DNA of 64,000 nucleotides from UBA12077 sp963665525 (GCA_963665525.1 OY762280.1:3410001-3474000); one strand, 5' to 3'; positions 17,244 through 26,300 are shown, counted from the first letter of the stretch. The notes: generated by a model from the letters alone, not told the origin. Made by a program: numbers and translations.

Positions 17244-17310
17244 AGAATTTAATTTTTATAGAACATTAGTTAAATTGCAATTAGTTTGTTTTAGTATTTA
17301 TGGATTCTAA

Positions 17311-17341
17311 CAAATATATTTGCTAAAATGCGTAAATCCAA
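17311..17341 (-). promoter_or_regulatory. sdhC: promoter of sdhCAB (Bacteroidota -33/-7 type)
   Basis: On the minus strand TTG (17341-17339) and TATATTTG (17318-17311) are separated by 20 bp, a full match to TTG-N17-23-TAnnTTTG. Transcription would start near 17304, leaving a leader of about 60 bases. The -7 box sits in the palindrome CAAATATATTTG (17311-17322), so the same site reads as TATATTTG on the plus strand toward the divergent peptidase gene, although no well-spaced TTG accompanies it there. Confidence 0.55.
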
Positions 17342-17383
17342 TATTAAAAAACACAATCATATAATTTAAAACTGTTCTAAGTT

Positions 17384-18670
17384 ATGAAATACCCTCAGCT
17401 GGAAAGCTCTTTATTCGAGAAAAACAGAAAAAAAGTAATTAAACATTTACAATCAAATTCCTTGGCTGTTGTTTGCTCAAATGATCAAATGTATCGTAAT
17501 GGAGATCAGTATTTTTCTTTTCGACAAAACTCAGATTTATTCTATTTGACTGGAATTGATCAGGAAAAAACCATCTTAACATTATGCCCTAATCATCCGG
17601 ATAAAAATCTAAGAGAGATTTTATTTATTATCGAAAGCAACGAAAAAATAGCTGTATGGGAAGGACATAAATACACAAAGGATGAAGCATTACAAACTTC
17701 GGGAATAAAGACTATTAAATATGTGTCAGAATTTGAATCAACATTTAGAGAACTCGCTATAAAATCGGAAGCAATCTATTTGAATTTAAATGAAAATCCA
17801 AAATTTAAACCAGAAGGGCCCACAGCAGATGAGCGCTTCGTTGAAAAGTTAGAAAAAGAATACCCGGCTCATGAACTTAAGCGCCTTGCTCCTATTATGA
17901 AACTTTTACGTTTAAAAAAGGAAGCTCAAGAAATTGAACTCATGCAAGAGGCATGTAACATAACAGCCAAGGCATTTCAGAGAGTGTTGAAATTTGTAAA
18001 ACCAAATGTCACTGAATACCAGGTTGAAGCTGAGATTACTCACGAATTTTTGTGGAACAGAGCAACAGATCATGCATATCCTCCAATCATTGCAACAGGG
18101 AAAAACGCTTGCATATTACATTACATAGAGAATAATAAAATATGTAAAGATGGAGATTTATTATTGATGGACTTTGGTGCAGAATATGCCAATTATGCTG
18201 CTGATTGTACAAGAACAATTCCTGTGAATGGTAAATTCACTCCACGGCAAAAAGAATGTTACGAAGCTGTATTACGGGTAATGAAAAAAGCCATTAGCTG
18301 GTTAACACCTGGAACAAACATAAATAGAGTAAACGAAAGAGTTGAAAAATTAATACAAGAAGAACATATTAAACTTGGGCTGTACACTCAGAAAGATGTT
18401 GATCTCCAGGATCCGGCCAAACCAATGGTAAAAAAATATTACCCTCATGGAACTTGTCACTTTATTGGGCTTGATGTTCACGATGTAGGAGAAAGAACAA
18501 CGGTGCTTGAAGAAGGAATGGTTTTAACTTGTGAACCAGGTATTTATATTCCTGAAGAAAATATTGGAATACGAATTGAAAACGATATCGTTGTGAATTT
18601 AAAACCCATTGATTTAATGAAAGATATTCCAAAAGAAGTAGATGAGATAGAAAAATTAATGGCTAAATAA
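17384..18670 (+). CDS. M24 family aminopeptidase P-like metallopeptidase (paralogue 2)
   Basis: The 428-residue protein has an AMP_N domain (residues 1-150, MYRNGDQYFSFRQNSDLFYLTG) and an M24 domain with all metal ligands: LLMDFGAEYANYAADCTRT (two D), YYPHGTCHFIGLDVHD (H), TCEPGIYI (E) and IRIENDIVV (E). The family removes N-terminal residues before proline. It differs clearly from the 463-residue paralogue at 11173, so the two are ancient duplicates and not a recent one. It is divergent from sdhC with a 140-bp shared promoter region. Confidence 0.92.
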   Translation: MKYPQLESSLFEKNRKKVIKHLQSNSLAVVCSNDQMYRNGDQYFSFRQNSDLFYLTGIDQEKTILTLCPNHPDKNLREILFIIESNEKIAVWEGHKYTKDEALQTSGIKTIKYVSEFESTFRELAIKSEAIYLNLNENPKFKPEGPTADERFVEKLEKEYPAHELKRLAPIMKLLRLKKEAQEIELMQEACNITAKAFQRVLKFVKPNVTEYQVEAEITHEFLWNRATDHAYPPIIATGKNACILHYIENNKICKDGDLLLMDFGAEYANYAADCTRTIPVNGKFTPRQKECYEAVLRVMKKAISWLTPGTNINRVNERVEKLIQEEHIKLGLYTQKDVDLQDPAKPMVKKYYPHGTCHFIGLDVHDVGERTTVLEEGMVLTCEPGIYIPEENIGIRIENDIVVNLKPIDLMKDIPKEVDEIEKLMAK

Positions 18671-18742
18671 AACAAAATAATAAATCTATTTGAATCGAAT
18701 TTCTCAAATTTCGTTTAACATTATAAATCTAAACTTTAGATT

Positions 18743-19111
18743 ATGACATTTAATATTAATTGGGACCCAAAGGGGGTTTACGTAAAATTTAGAGGCATTG
18801 TAACTGCCCAGGATTTAATTGATGCTAATAATTATGTTATTAGCAATGGTAATTTCGAAGATATTGATTATCAAATTTTTGATTTTTTACATATTGATGA
18901 TTTCAAAGTAACCTCATACGACATAGATATTGTAACAACCATGGATAAAACACAACTGGAGGTGAAAGAAAAAATGAAAATTGCAGTTATAACTCAGGAT
19001 AATTATGTCAGAGAAATAACTTCTGAATATGAAGACTCTATGAAAGAAACTGGTTGGGAAACACGAATTTTCGAAAGCCTTGAAAAAGCTAAAAATTGGG
19101 TTAATGAATAA
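18743..19111 (+). CDS. SpoIIAA/STAS-like small protein
   Basis: This 122-residue soluble protein begins with a strand pair (FNINWDPKGVYVKFRGIV), then a helix (DLIDANNYVISN), a strand (DYQIFDFLHID), a strand (KMKIAVITQD) and a C-terminal helix (SLEKAKNWVNE). This is the layout of SpoIIAA-like proteins, which share the STAS fold and are often encoded singly in Bacteroidota. It overlaps the alpha/beta hydrolase start by one base (TAATG), which implies translational coupling. It is a distant relative of the protein at 457-891. The function is unknown. Confidence 0.65.
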   Translation: MTFNINWDPKGVYVKFRGIVTAQDLIDANNYVISNGNFEDIDYQIFDFLHIDDFKVTSYDIDIVTTMDKTQLEVKEKMKIAVITQDNYVREITSEYEDSMKETGWETRIFESLEKAKNWVNE

Positions 19112-19905
19112 TGAAATCATATCATGTAATCAATCATAAAAAAGTTTTTTATACTGATCAAGGCCAAGGAAATATAATTGTATTACTGCACGGATATCTG
19201 GAATCTATAGAAATTTGGAACACTTTCACCAGAGGACTCTCAAAAAAATACAGGGTAATCTGCTATGATATTCCTGGGCATGGCAATAGTGAAACCATCG
19301 CCCAAAAGCATTCGATGAAAAACCTTGCCGAAACACTTATTTCATCTTTAAAAATTCTTCATGTTAAAAATTGTTTTTTGATTGGGCACTCCATGGGAGG
19401 ATATATCACTTTAATGATGCACAAGCTGAAACCAGAAATGCTTTCAGGATTTTGCCTTTTCCATTCACATCCTTTTGCCGATACGGAAGAAATCAGAAAA
19501 AAAAGATTGCGAGAAATTGATTTTGTAAAAGCAGGAAAAAAAGAACTTATAGCCAAGTATAATATTCCCAATGCATTTGCTAACGATAATTTAATCCAGC
19601 TTAAAAAAGAAATAAATCAAACAATAGAAATAGCTTTGCTAACATCGAAAGAAGGAATAATAGCCAATCTGAATGCCATGATCGATCGTCCTGATTTTTC
19701 AGAAGAATTGATAAATTCTAAGATCCCATTTCTTTATATTCTGGGTAAAAAAGATAACTATATCAACTATCAAGATCTTACTGAAAAAATTACTTTACCT
19801 CCAAATTCTGAATTACATCTATTAGAAAGTTCAGGACATATGGGTTTTATAGAAGAAAAAGAACAATCAATTAAAATAATTAATCAATTTTTAAATAAAC
19901 TTTAA
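19111..19905 (+). CDS. alpha/beta hydrolase
   Basis: This 264-residue cytoplasmic enzyme has the alpha/beta hydrolase fold. The oxyanion HG motif is in IVLLHGYLES, the nucleophile is S94 in GHSMGG, the acid lies in the ILGKKDNYI segment and the base is the histidine of ESSGHMGFIEE. Substrates of the family are esters, amides or haloalkanes; the sequence does not decide among them. The start codon overlaps the stop of the upstream SpoIIAA-like gene, and the GH20 gene begins 3 bp downstream, so the three probably form one operon. Confidence 0.88.
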   Translation: MKSYHVINHKKVFYTDQGQGNIIVLLHGYLESIEIWNTFTRGLSKKYRVICYDIPGHGNSETIAQKHSMKNLAETLISSLKILHVKNCFLIGHSMGGYITLMMHKLKPEMLSGFCLFHSHPFADTEEIRKKRLREIDFVKAGKKELIAKYNIPNAFANDNLIQLKKEINQTIEIALLTSKEGIIANLNAMIDRPDFSEELINSKIPFLYILGKKDNYINYQDLTEKITLPPNSELHLLESSGHMGFIEEKEQSIKIINQFLNKL

Positions 19906-19907
19906 TC

Positions 19908-21518
19908 ATGCGAAATGTTATATTCATATTATTGATGCTTACCTTTTTTTCGTGCAATTCAACAACTGAACATCGAGAAATTAGTGTAATCCCAAAACCT
20001 GCAAATATTGAATACACTTCTTCATCATTTAATATTGATAAGAATACAATCATCATGTTTCAGCATGGAGATGATGGTTTTGAAAAAGTTGCCATATATC
20101 TGAAAAATGAATTGAATAATTATCTTGGCCTTGATTTGGAAATTCAAACTACGGAAAATCAAAAAAAGAAAAATACCATCTTACTTGTACAAGACGCGAA
20201 TCCTGAATTTGAAAAAGAAGGGTATTCTCTCGAAGTCAACAACAATTTCATAAAGATTAGCTCCTTCGCACCCAATGGCTCATTTTACGGAGTTCAAACT
20301 CTTTTGCAATTACTTCATATTGATAAGACAAATAATAAACTTAACATTGCATCAGAAGTCCCCGGGGTTATTATATTTGATCAACCACGATTTAAATGGA
20401 GAGGAATGCATTTAGATGTATGTCGTCATTTTTATGATAAAGATTTTGTAAAAAGATATATTGATCTTTTAGCTTATCATAAGATGAATACTTTTCACTG
20501 GCATTTAACCGAAGATCAAGGTTGGAGAATTGAAATCAAGAAATACCCTAAACTAACAGAAATTGGTTCTTTCAGGTCGGAAACCATGCTTGATAAAAAC
20601 TGGGATCAATTTGATGAAACTCCTCACCAGGGTTTTTATACTCAGGAAGATATTAAAGAGGTGGTTCAATATGCTGCTGATCGATTTATTACCATTGTAC
20701 CAGAAATTGAAATGCCTGGACATTCGTTGGCTGCTTTGGCTGCATATCCTGAATATGGATGTACCGGAGGACCATATGAAGTATCTAAAGTTTGGGGTGT
20801 TTTTGAAGATGTATATTGTGCCGGAAATGATGAAACATTTAAATTTTTAGAAGATATATTAACTGAAGTCATAGAACTATTCCCCGGAGAATATGTTCAT
20901 ATTGGTGGCGATGAATGCCCTAAAGAACAATGGAAAGTATGCCCTAAATGTCAGCAAAGAATTAAAGAAGAAGGTTTAAAAGATGAATTCGAATTGCAAT
21001 CCTATTTTATTCGCAGGATAGAAAAATTCTTGATTGCTAACGATAAAAAATTAATTGGATGGGACGAAATTCTTGAAGGAGGTCTTGCCCCTGAAGCAAC
21101 AGTTATGTCGTGGAGAGGAACTGAAGGAGGCATTGCTGCTGCCAAAATGGGACACGATGTTGTTATGTCGCCAAACAACGAATGTTATTTCGATCATTAT
21201 CAAGCTGAACCTGAAAATGAACCTTTAGCTATCGGTGGATATACCAGCCTGGAAGATGTATATAACTATGAACCTGTTCCTGCAGAACTTAACGAAGATG
21301 AAGCTAAACATATACTTGGTGCACAAGCTAACCTATGGACTGAATATATTGCAACAGAAGATCATTTGGAATATATGGTTTTACCACGAATGTGTGCGCT
21401 TTCAGAAGTAATCTGGTTAGATCATTCTCAAAAAGAATTTGAAAATTTCAAAACACGATTACAAAAGCATCTATTACGATTAGAAAAGAAAGATTATAAT
21501 TATCGCCCATTAGACTAA
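19908..21518 (+). CDS. beta-N-acetylhexosaminidase, GH20, lipoprotein
   Basis: The 536-residue enzyme removes terminal N-acetylglucosamine or N-acetylgalactosamine from glycans. It starts with a lipoprotein signal (ILLMLTFFSC, lipid cysteine near residue 16), then the GH20b alpha/beta domain (EISVIPKPANIEY to TLLQLLHID), then the catalytic barrel from PRFKWRGMHLDVCRHF. The key features are HWHLTEDQGWRIEIKKYP and the catalytic pair D335-E336 in HIGGDECPK, plus the aromatic sugar-binding stretches VMSWRGTEGG and GAQANLWTEY. The surface or periplasmic location suggests chitin, host-glycan or peptidoglycan scavenging. It is last in the three-gene run and is followed by a palindromic repeat. Confidence 0.95.
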   Translation: MRNVIFILLMLTFFSCNSTTEHREISVIPKPANIEYTSSSFNIDKNTIIMFQHGDDGFEKVAIYLKNELNNYLGLDLEIQTTENQKKKNTILLVQDANPEFEKEGYSLEVNNNFIKISSFAPNGSFYGVQTLLQLLHIDKTNNKLNIASEVPGVIIFDQPRFKWRGMHLDVCRHFYDKDFVKRYIDLLAYHKMNTFHWHLTEDQGWRIEIKKYPKLTEIGSFRSETMLDKNWDQFDETPHQGFYTQEDIKEVVQYAADRFITIVPEIEMPGHSLAALAAYPEYGCTGGPYEVSKVWGVFEDVYCAGNDETFKFLEDILTEVIELFPGEYVHIGGDECPKEQWKVCPKCQQRIKEEGLKDEFELQSYFIRRIEKFLIANDKKLIGWDEILEGGLAPEATVMSWRGTEGGIAAAKMGHDVVMSPNNECYFDHYQAEPENEPLAIGGYTSLEDVYNYEPVPAELNEDEAKHILGAQANLWTEYIATEDHLEYMVLPRMCALSEVIWLDHSQKEFENFKTRLQKHLLRLEKKDYNYRPLD

Positions 21519-21536
21519 AAACTACTATTCATTCTA

Positions 21537-21625
21537 CACTTTGAGAAACTTCGTGATTTCTTTGTGAAACTTTGTGTTACAGTTTATTATTATACCACAG
21601 AGTCTCACAAAGAAGACTCAAAGTG
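21537..21625. repeat. palindromic intergenic repeat (CTTTGTG type)
   Basis: The outer arms CACTTTGAG (21537-21545) and CTCAAAGTG (21617-21625) and the inner arms TTCTTTGTGA (21558-21567) and TCACAAAGAA (21605-21614) are inverted repeats around an AT-rich centre. Words such as CTTTGTG/CACAAAG recur several times. It lies between the convergent GH20 and KASIII genes and may also act as a transcription stop. Its style matches dispersed intergenic repeats I recall from Bacteroidota genomes. Confidence 0.6.
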
Positions 21626-21671
21626 CCACTAAGACAATTCAGCATGTCTCATATGTGATCAGATATAAATA

Positions 21672-22616
21672 TTAAAATTGTATTAATAATGATCCACAAG
21701 AATAACCACCACCAAAAACAGTTAATCCAACGTAGGTTCCAGAAGTCATCTTTTCTATATTTTGCGACAATACAATTAAAGTACTAGCACATCCAGTATT
21801 TCCTGACTCTTCAATATTCGTAAGCATTCGTTCTTTCGGAATATCAAGACTATGAGCAATGTGATCAATAATTCTAATATTTGCCTGGTGAGGAATAATA
21901 TAATTTAAATCGTCTTTCGTCAAATTATTCCTTTTCATTACTATGTCTAGTGCATCGATCATATAATTACAAGCATGAACAAATACATCTTTACCAAAAG
22001 GCATTAATAAACCTCCATTTGTTGGATGCAAGTAAACCCCTGTTGTTCCTCTTCCTATATGCCCTAATCCTTTAGTATAAATATCTTGTATTTTAGCTTG
22101 CCCATGTTTTGCAGCATCTTTTGATAAGAAAATACATGCAGCACCATCGCCCCATAAATGTCCACTTATTTCGTTGCTTTCATCATTATATAATGAGTTC
22201 TGCTCCGAAGCAACTACCAAAGCGTGATTAGCTTTTCCTGTTGCAAAATAACCTTCAACAATTTCTAAAGCATTAAGTGCAGATGAACACGCAGAAGATA
22301 CATAAACCGACTGTGCATTTTCAAGATTAAATTCTCGCTGTATGGTGTGTGCCAATGTTCCAACGGTATCGTAAGGAGTGTAAGATGCACCTATTATTAA
22401 ATCTACTTCATTTAAATCGTATGGTAAGTTTTTTGAAGCTTCTTTTACAGCCTCTATTCCCATTGAGTTTGTTGTTTCTGTTTCGCTAGCTTTATTTCTT
22501 GTTTTTATTCCTGTTCTGCTATAAATCCACTCATCAGATAGTCCATTTACATCAGAAAAATATTCATTTGCAACCAACTGTTCTGGTAAATAATGACCAA
22601 TAGAATCAATAAACAT
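21672..22616 (-). CDS. 3-oxoacyl-ACP synthase III (FabH-like KASIII)
   Basis: This 314-residue condensing enzyme has the KASIII catalytic triad: C110 in SSACSSALNALE, H243 in IPHQANIR and N273 in SGNTGCAS. The family joins acyl-CoA to malonyl-ACP to start fatty-acid chains, but many members make other acyl products. It is encoded directly after a TetR regulator on the same strand (37-bp gap), so it is probably a regulated accessory KASIII and not the housekeeping fabH. No plsX, rpmF or other fab gene is nearby, in line with that view. Confidence 0.88.
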   Translation of the reverse strand: MFIDSIGHYLPEQLVANEYFSDVNGLSDEWIYSRTGIKTRNKASETETTNSMGIEAVKEASKNLPYDLNEVDLIIGASYTPYDTVGTLAHTIQREFNLENAQSVYVSSACSSALNALEIVEGYFATGKANHALVVASEQNSLYNDESNEISGHLWGDGAACIFLSKDAAKHGQAKIQDIYTKGLGHIGRGTTGVYLHPTNGGLLMPFGKDVFVHACNYMIDALDIVMKRNNLTKDDLNYIIPHQANIRIIDHIAHSLDIPKERMLTNIEESGNTGCASTLIVLSQNIEKMTSGTYVGLTVFGGGYSCGSLLIQF

Positions 22617-22653
22617 CTTGTATTATTTTTAATTATTAAACCCTAATGAGAAA

Positions 22654-23241
22654 TTACAATATCCCATTAACTATTAAATTGATATAATGATCTAATTGCT
22701 TTTTACAATTATCATCTAAATCTTTTTTAATAAAATCTATCTCCATACCTCTTAAACCAACCAGAATATTTTTTACAGTCAGCTCTTGATTATTAACCTT
22801 AAATACCCCTTTTTCAAATCCTTCATTTATAATTTGAGATAAAAAATCCTTATCAAACTTGTCAAAGCGAACCCTTAATTTTCTGATTACTTTATCATTT
22901 TGGATAAACCCCACTTTAAAAGCATGATGATTGGCTGCTATTTTATAAATAGCTGCTATTCGTTCGTGAGCATATTGTCGTAATTTTTCGGCAGGCTCTA
23001 TCGAAGAGTTAACAATAGCCTGCATTGGAGTAATCATATTCAGTGTCTCTTTTTCGAGCACTGCTTCATAAACCTCATCTTTACTCTTAAAATACTGATA
23101 AATTGTTCTTCGCCCTTTTTTTGCTGCTTTAGCAATATCGTTCATTGTAGTTTTATAAACTCCTAACCTGCCAAAAACGCGCAAGGCAACGGCTACAATA
23201 TTATCTTTCGAATTTTTTATGACTGATTCTTGCTTTTGCAC
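22654..23241 (-). CDS. TetR/AcrR family transcriptional regulator
   Basis: The 195-residue protein has an N-terminal helix-turn-helix (residues 10-55: VAVALRVFGRLGVYKTTMNDIAKAAKKGRRTIYQYFKSK), the classic TetR pattern, and a helical ligand-binding C-terminal domain. The only reasonable start in frame is a GTG (MQKQESVIKN). That start codon abuts a set of TTGCACA/TGTGCAA motifs that look like its own operator. It precedes the KASIII gene and probably controls it and itself, perhaps in response to an acyl compound; the ligand is unknown. Confidence 0.9.
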   Translation of the reverse strand: MQKQESVIKNSKDNIVAVALRVFGRLGVYKTTMNDIAKAAKKGRRTIYQYFKSKDEVYEAVLEKETLNMITPMQAIVNSSIEPAEKLRQYAHERIAAIYKIAANHHAFKVGFIQNDKVIRKLRVRFDKFDKDFLSQIINEGFEKGVFKVNNQELTVKNILVGLRGMEIDFIKKDLDDNCKKQLDHYINLIVNGIL

Positions 23242-23270
23242 ACTTGCACACTTTTTGTGTTTTTGTGCAA
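23236..23270. promoter_or_regulatory. probable TetR operator (direct and inverted TTGCACA motifs)
   Basis: TTGCACAC occurs twice in tandem (23236-23243 and 23244-23251), and TGTGCAA (23264-23270) forms an inverted repeat with the second copy. The sites straddle the GTG start and the leader of the TetR gene, a common place for autoregulation. The core promoter was not identified. Confidence 0.45.
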
Positions 23271-23353
23271 TTTATAATCATTTTTTGAGATGGCCAAGAA
23301 AAATCTGTTTTATCATATCTTTTTATAACTCAACAATACTGTTAAAATTAAAA

Positions 23354-23412
23354 ATCCCCAACCAGCAAAAGGTTAGGGATTAAGCCATAAAAAACCAATC
23401 CTTATGGATTGG
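23354..23412 (-). terminator. tandem intrinsic terminators of the LTXXQ-like gene
   Basis: Two hairpins lie back to back: CCAATCC/GGATTGG (23395-23401 with 23406-23412), followed on the minus strand by a T run, and ATCCCcAACC/GGTTAGGGAT (23354-23363 with 23371-23380), also followed by a T-rich tract. Confidence 0.7.
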
Positions 23413-23436
23413 CTCTTTATTTTAATATCTATTTGT

Positions 23437-23991
23437 TTACATTGCTCCTCTTCCATAACCTAAACCTTGTCCCTGATCATAACCTTGTCCCTGACCTCTT
23501 CCATATCCACTATAATTTCTTTGACCACGGCCTGCTCTGCCCATTCCTTTACCGTTTCCTCGACGATACATTGGTCTTGCATCAAAATATACTTTCTGAT
23601 CATCTGTTAATAGGTTTCTTACATCTTGACGATGTTTTGCCGATGCTTTCATCATTTTGTTATGAACTCCTGTCATTTGATCAATAACAGAATTGATTTC
23701 TTTCATATCGCCATTGTCAGAAGTCATTAAAGTGTGTTTCTTAGCTCTAAACTCATTCATTTGATTTCTATAAGCTGTCATTTCTTTTAAATGACCAGTT
23801 CTTAATGCTTCAATCTTTGTTTGCTGATCTTCGGTTAAATCAGGGATCCTTTGGCAGAATTCTTGTCGTCCAAATCCTCTTTCATTATCATTAAAATTTC
23901 TACCTCTTTGTGCATAAGCACTTGTTCCGATAATCATAATTGCAATTGCAATTAATAATGTTACTTTTTTCAATTTTTGTGTGTTCATCAT
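23437..23991 (-). CDS. periplasmic LTXXQ/CpxP-Spy-like protein with glycine-rich tail
   Basis: The 184-residue protein has a signal peptide (KKVTLLIAIAIMIIGTSAYAQ, cleavage near residue 27). The mature part is helical, with two LT-x-x-Q type motifs: LTEDQQTKIEAL near residue 53 and LTDDQKVYFDA near residue 130. These are the mark of the CpxP/Spy/zinc-resistance periplasmic chaperone or metal-sensor group. The last 45 residues are rich in Gly, Arg, Gln and Tyr (repeated GRGQGQGY-like words) and are probably disordered. Such proteins are abundant in Bacteroidota. No metal-transport or two-component genes lie next to it. Confidence 0.75.
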   Translation of the reverse strand: MMNTQKLKKVTLLIAIAIMIIGTSAYAQRGRNFNDNERGFGRQEFCQRIPDLTEDQQTKIEALRTGHLKEMTAYRNQMNEFRAKKHTLMTSDNGDMKEINSVIDQMTGVHNKMMKASAKHRQDVRNLLTDDQKVYFDARPMYRRGNGKGMGRAGRGQRNYSGYGRGQGQGYDQGQGLGYGRGAM

Positions 23992-24084
23992 TTTAATTTT
24001 TATGTTCTACATTTATTTTTTTCAAATTTCTATCCTTATGACACACAAATTTTTCATTTATTACACTTAAGCGAAAAAAAGAAT

Positions 24085-24118
24085 TAAAAAAAAGGAGGCA
24101 CCCTTCTGAAGAGTGCCT
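24085..24118 (-). terminator. intrinsic terminator of the ctp operon
   Basis: An 11-bp stem with one mismatch (AGGCACCCTTC at 24096-24106 with GAAGAGTGCCT at 24108-24118) is followed on the minus strand by a run of T. It lies about 100 bp beyond the stop of the processing protease. Confidence 0.7.
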
Positions 24119-24214
24119 ACTAACCTAAAAACCCAAAATTATGAATTAAATTTCCTATTTAATCCTAATTTATTTTCTTAGATAATTAATTCTATAAATG
24201 GTTTAAATCTGTTC

Positions 24215-25813
24215 TTAGTTTTCTTTAAAATAATTGATTGCAATTTTTAATGTCGTATCAACATCTTGAATAATGGGATAAAAGCCATCGTTATCTATAA
24301 CATTTCTGGCAATATTTGCTTTAAGTTGTGTATTAACTAGATGTTTAGAATATTGATATCCTGCCGTATTTTTTGAAACACCTTTATGTTCGGCATAATT
24401 AGCAAACTGTTCAAAGATATTTATAGACTCCAGATAATCATTTATTTCCTTGGCAGTCTCATAGTGAACTAAAGATTCTCGGTTTTTGTCAACATACTCA
24501 AAAGCAAAGTTATAAAGAACACCTTTTCTTACCGTTTCAACATAATATTTAGAAAATCCTGTAGTGTCCAGAGGTACAAAAATATCTGGCATAATACCTC
24601 CTCCTCCGTATACAATATTCCCACCAGGAGTAGTGTATTTTAAAGAATCCGCAAAATGAATACTATCTGCTTCTGAAAACTCACCATGCTCATATCTTTC
24701 TAATAAATCATTATAGTAATCATCCTTGTTGTCGCTATAAGGTTTCTGGATGCTTCTTCCTGTAGGAGTATAATATCGAGCTATGGTAAGTCGAATAACC
24801 GACCCATCGGACAAAGTATAAGGTTCTTGCACTAATCCTTTTCCAAACGATCGACGACCAATAATCTTTCCACGATCATTATCCTGAATTGCTCCTGATA
24901 AAATCTCACTGGCTGATGCAGCAAATTCATCTTGTAAAACAATTAACTCAATATCTTTACACATACCTCTTGCTGTTGAAAAAATCTCCTGCTTAGGACT
25001 AGCTTTCCCTTGGGTATATACAATCATATTACCAGCGTCTAAAAACTGATCAGCAATATTTGTTGCTGCCACCATATATCCTCCAGTGTTGCCTCTTAAA
25101 TCGAGAATTAACTTCTTTAAACCTTTATCTAAAAGTTTATCTGCCCCTTCAATAAATTCTTTAAATGTAGTTTCTGCAAAACGATTAATCTTTATATAAC
25201 CTATTTCATCATCAACCATGTATGATACATCAACACTATAAAGCGGAATTTCATCACGAATTATCTCAATGTCTAAAAGGTCCGGCACATTTTTCCTTTC
25301 TACACTAATTTTAACTTCTGTTCCTTTTTCCCCCTTAAGCATTCCTACTACATCGTTACTCGATAACCCCTGGCCTGCAATAAGTGAATCATCTACCATT
25401 ATGATTCTATCACCAGCCAAAACTCCCACTTTGTCGGAAGGGCCTCCTGTTATTACACTGGTAATAATAGCTGTATCTCGCTGGTAATTAAACATTACTC
25501 CAATACCTTCAAAATTCCCACGCATATCCTCACTTACTTTTTTCATTTCCTTAGCAGGAATATAAATTGAATGAGGATCTAGTTCTTCAAGCAAAGCCGG
25601 AATTGCTGATTCTTCTAATCTTGATCGAGAAACCGTATCTACATAACGAGTTTCTATATAGTCAATAATTCGCCCAATTTTATCGGTCGATTGAAAATAC
25701 TGTGCATAATTATGATGTGGATTGTTATTTAAAGCCTTCCCTAATAAGATTCCAATTACCAAAATTACTGCAAAGATAATAGGAAGATATATTTTGTTAA
25801 ATTTATTAATCAT
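24215..25813 (-). CDS. S41 family C-terminal processing peptidase
   Basis: This 532-residue serine protease has one N-terminal membrane anchor (residues 8-28, IYLPIIFAVILVIGILLGKAL), a PDZ domain (about 80-170, GIGVMFNYQRDTAIITSV, GDRIIMVDDS) and the S41 catalytic core (KLILDLRGNTGGYM). The catalytic serine lies in FAASASEIL near residue 300 and the general-base lysine in RSFGKGLVQ near residue 327. It trims C-termini of periplasmic proteins. About 150 residues follow the core, as usual in Bacteroidota members. It lies 11 bp downstream of the dCMP deaminase-like gene and is likely co-transcribed with it. Confidence 0.93.
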   Translation of the reverse strand: MINKFNKIYLPIIFAVILVIGILLGKALNNNPHHNYAQYFQSTDKIGRIIDYIETRYVDTVSRSRLEESAIPALLEELDPHSIYIPAKEMKKVSEDMRGNFEGIGVMFNYQRDTAIITSVITGGPSDKVGVLAGDRIIMVDDSLIAGQGLSSNDVVGMLKGEKGTEVKISVERKNVPDLLDIEIIRDEIPLYSVDVSYMVDDEIGYIKINRFAETTFKEFIEGADKLLDKGLKKLILDLRGNTGGYMVAATNIADQFLDAGNMIVYTQGKASPKQEIFSTARGMCKDIELIVLQDEFAASASEILSGAIQDNDRGKIIGRRSFGKGLVQEPYTLSDGSVIRLTIARYYTPTGRSIQKPYSDNKDDYYNDLLERYEHGEFSEADSIHFADSLKYTTPGGNIVYGGGGIMPDIFVPLDTTGFSKYYVETVRKGVLYNFAFEYVDKNRESLVHYETAKEINDYLESINIFEQFANYAEHKGVSKNTAGYQYSKHLVNTQLKANIARNVIDNDGFYPIIQDVDTTLKIAINYFKEN

Positions 25814-25824
25814 AGGATATCATC

Positions 25825-26292
25825 TTAAAGTTTTATGTGTTTTATTTCAATATTTGCTCTTTCGAGTAATCTCAATCCATCTTCGATACGATATTTCTCG
25901 GTAAATACAACTCGTTTTATTCCTGCTTGAATAATTAACTTTGAGCATTCCAAACATGGCGAAGTTGTAACATATAAGGTAGCCCCCTCTGAGCTATTGT
26001 TCGATTTGGCTACTTTTGTAATTGCATTAGCTTCTGCATGCAAAACATATGGTTTTGTTAATCCACCTTCATCTTCACAAATGTTTTCAAATCCAGATGG
26101 AGTTCCATTATATCCGTCAGAGATAATCATTTTATCTTTCACTATTAAGGCCCCAACCTGTCTTCTTTTACAATATGAATTCTTAGACCAAACCTGCGCC
26201 ATTTCAAGATAACGCTTATCATATTCGATTTGTTTCTCAAGGTAAGGATGTAGTGAATTATCTTTATTCATATTCGTATTTTTAGCAAGCAT
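25825..26292 (-). CDS. dCMP deaminase/ComEB-like zinc deaminase
   Basis: The protein has the zinc-dependent cytidine deaminase fold with HAEAN (H85, E87) and PCLEC (C113, C116) supplying zinc and the proton shuttle. The N-terminal block WSKNSYCKRRQVGALIVKD and the YNGTPSG loop are typical of dCMP deaminases, which make dUMP for thymidylate synthesis. The ATG at 26292 lies within 10 bp of the tRNA terminator T run, so the second in-frame ATG at 26271 (MNKDNSLHPYLEKQ) may be the true start. The processing protease follows 11 bp downstream. Confidence 0.9.
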   Translation of the reverse strand: MLAKNTNMNKDNSLHPYLEKQIEYDKRYLEMAQVWSKNSYCKRRQVGALIVKDKMIISDGYNGTPSGFENICEDEGGLTKPYVLHAEANAITKVAKSNNSSEGATLYVTTSPCLECSKLIIQAGIKRVVFTEKYRIEDGLRLLERANIEIKHIKL

Positions 26293-26300
26293 AAAGATAT

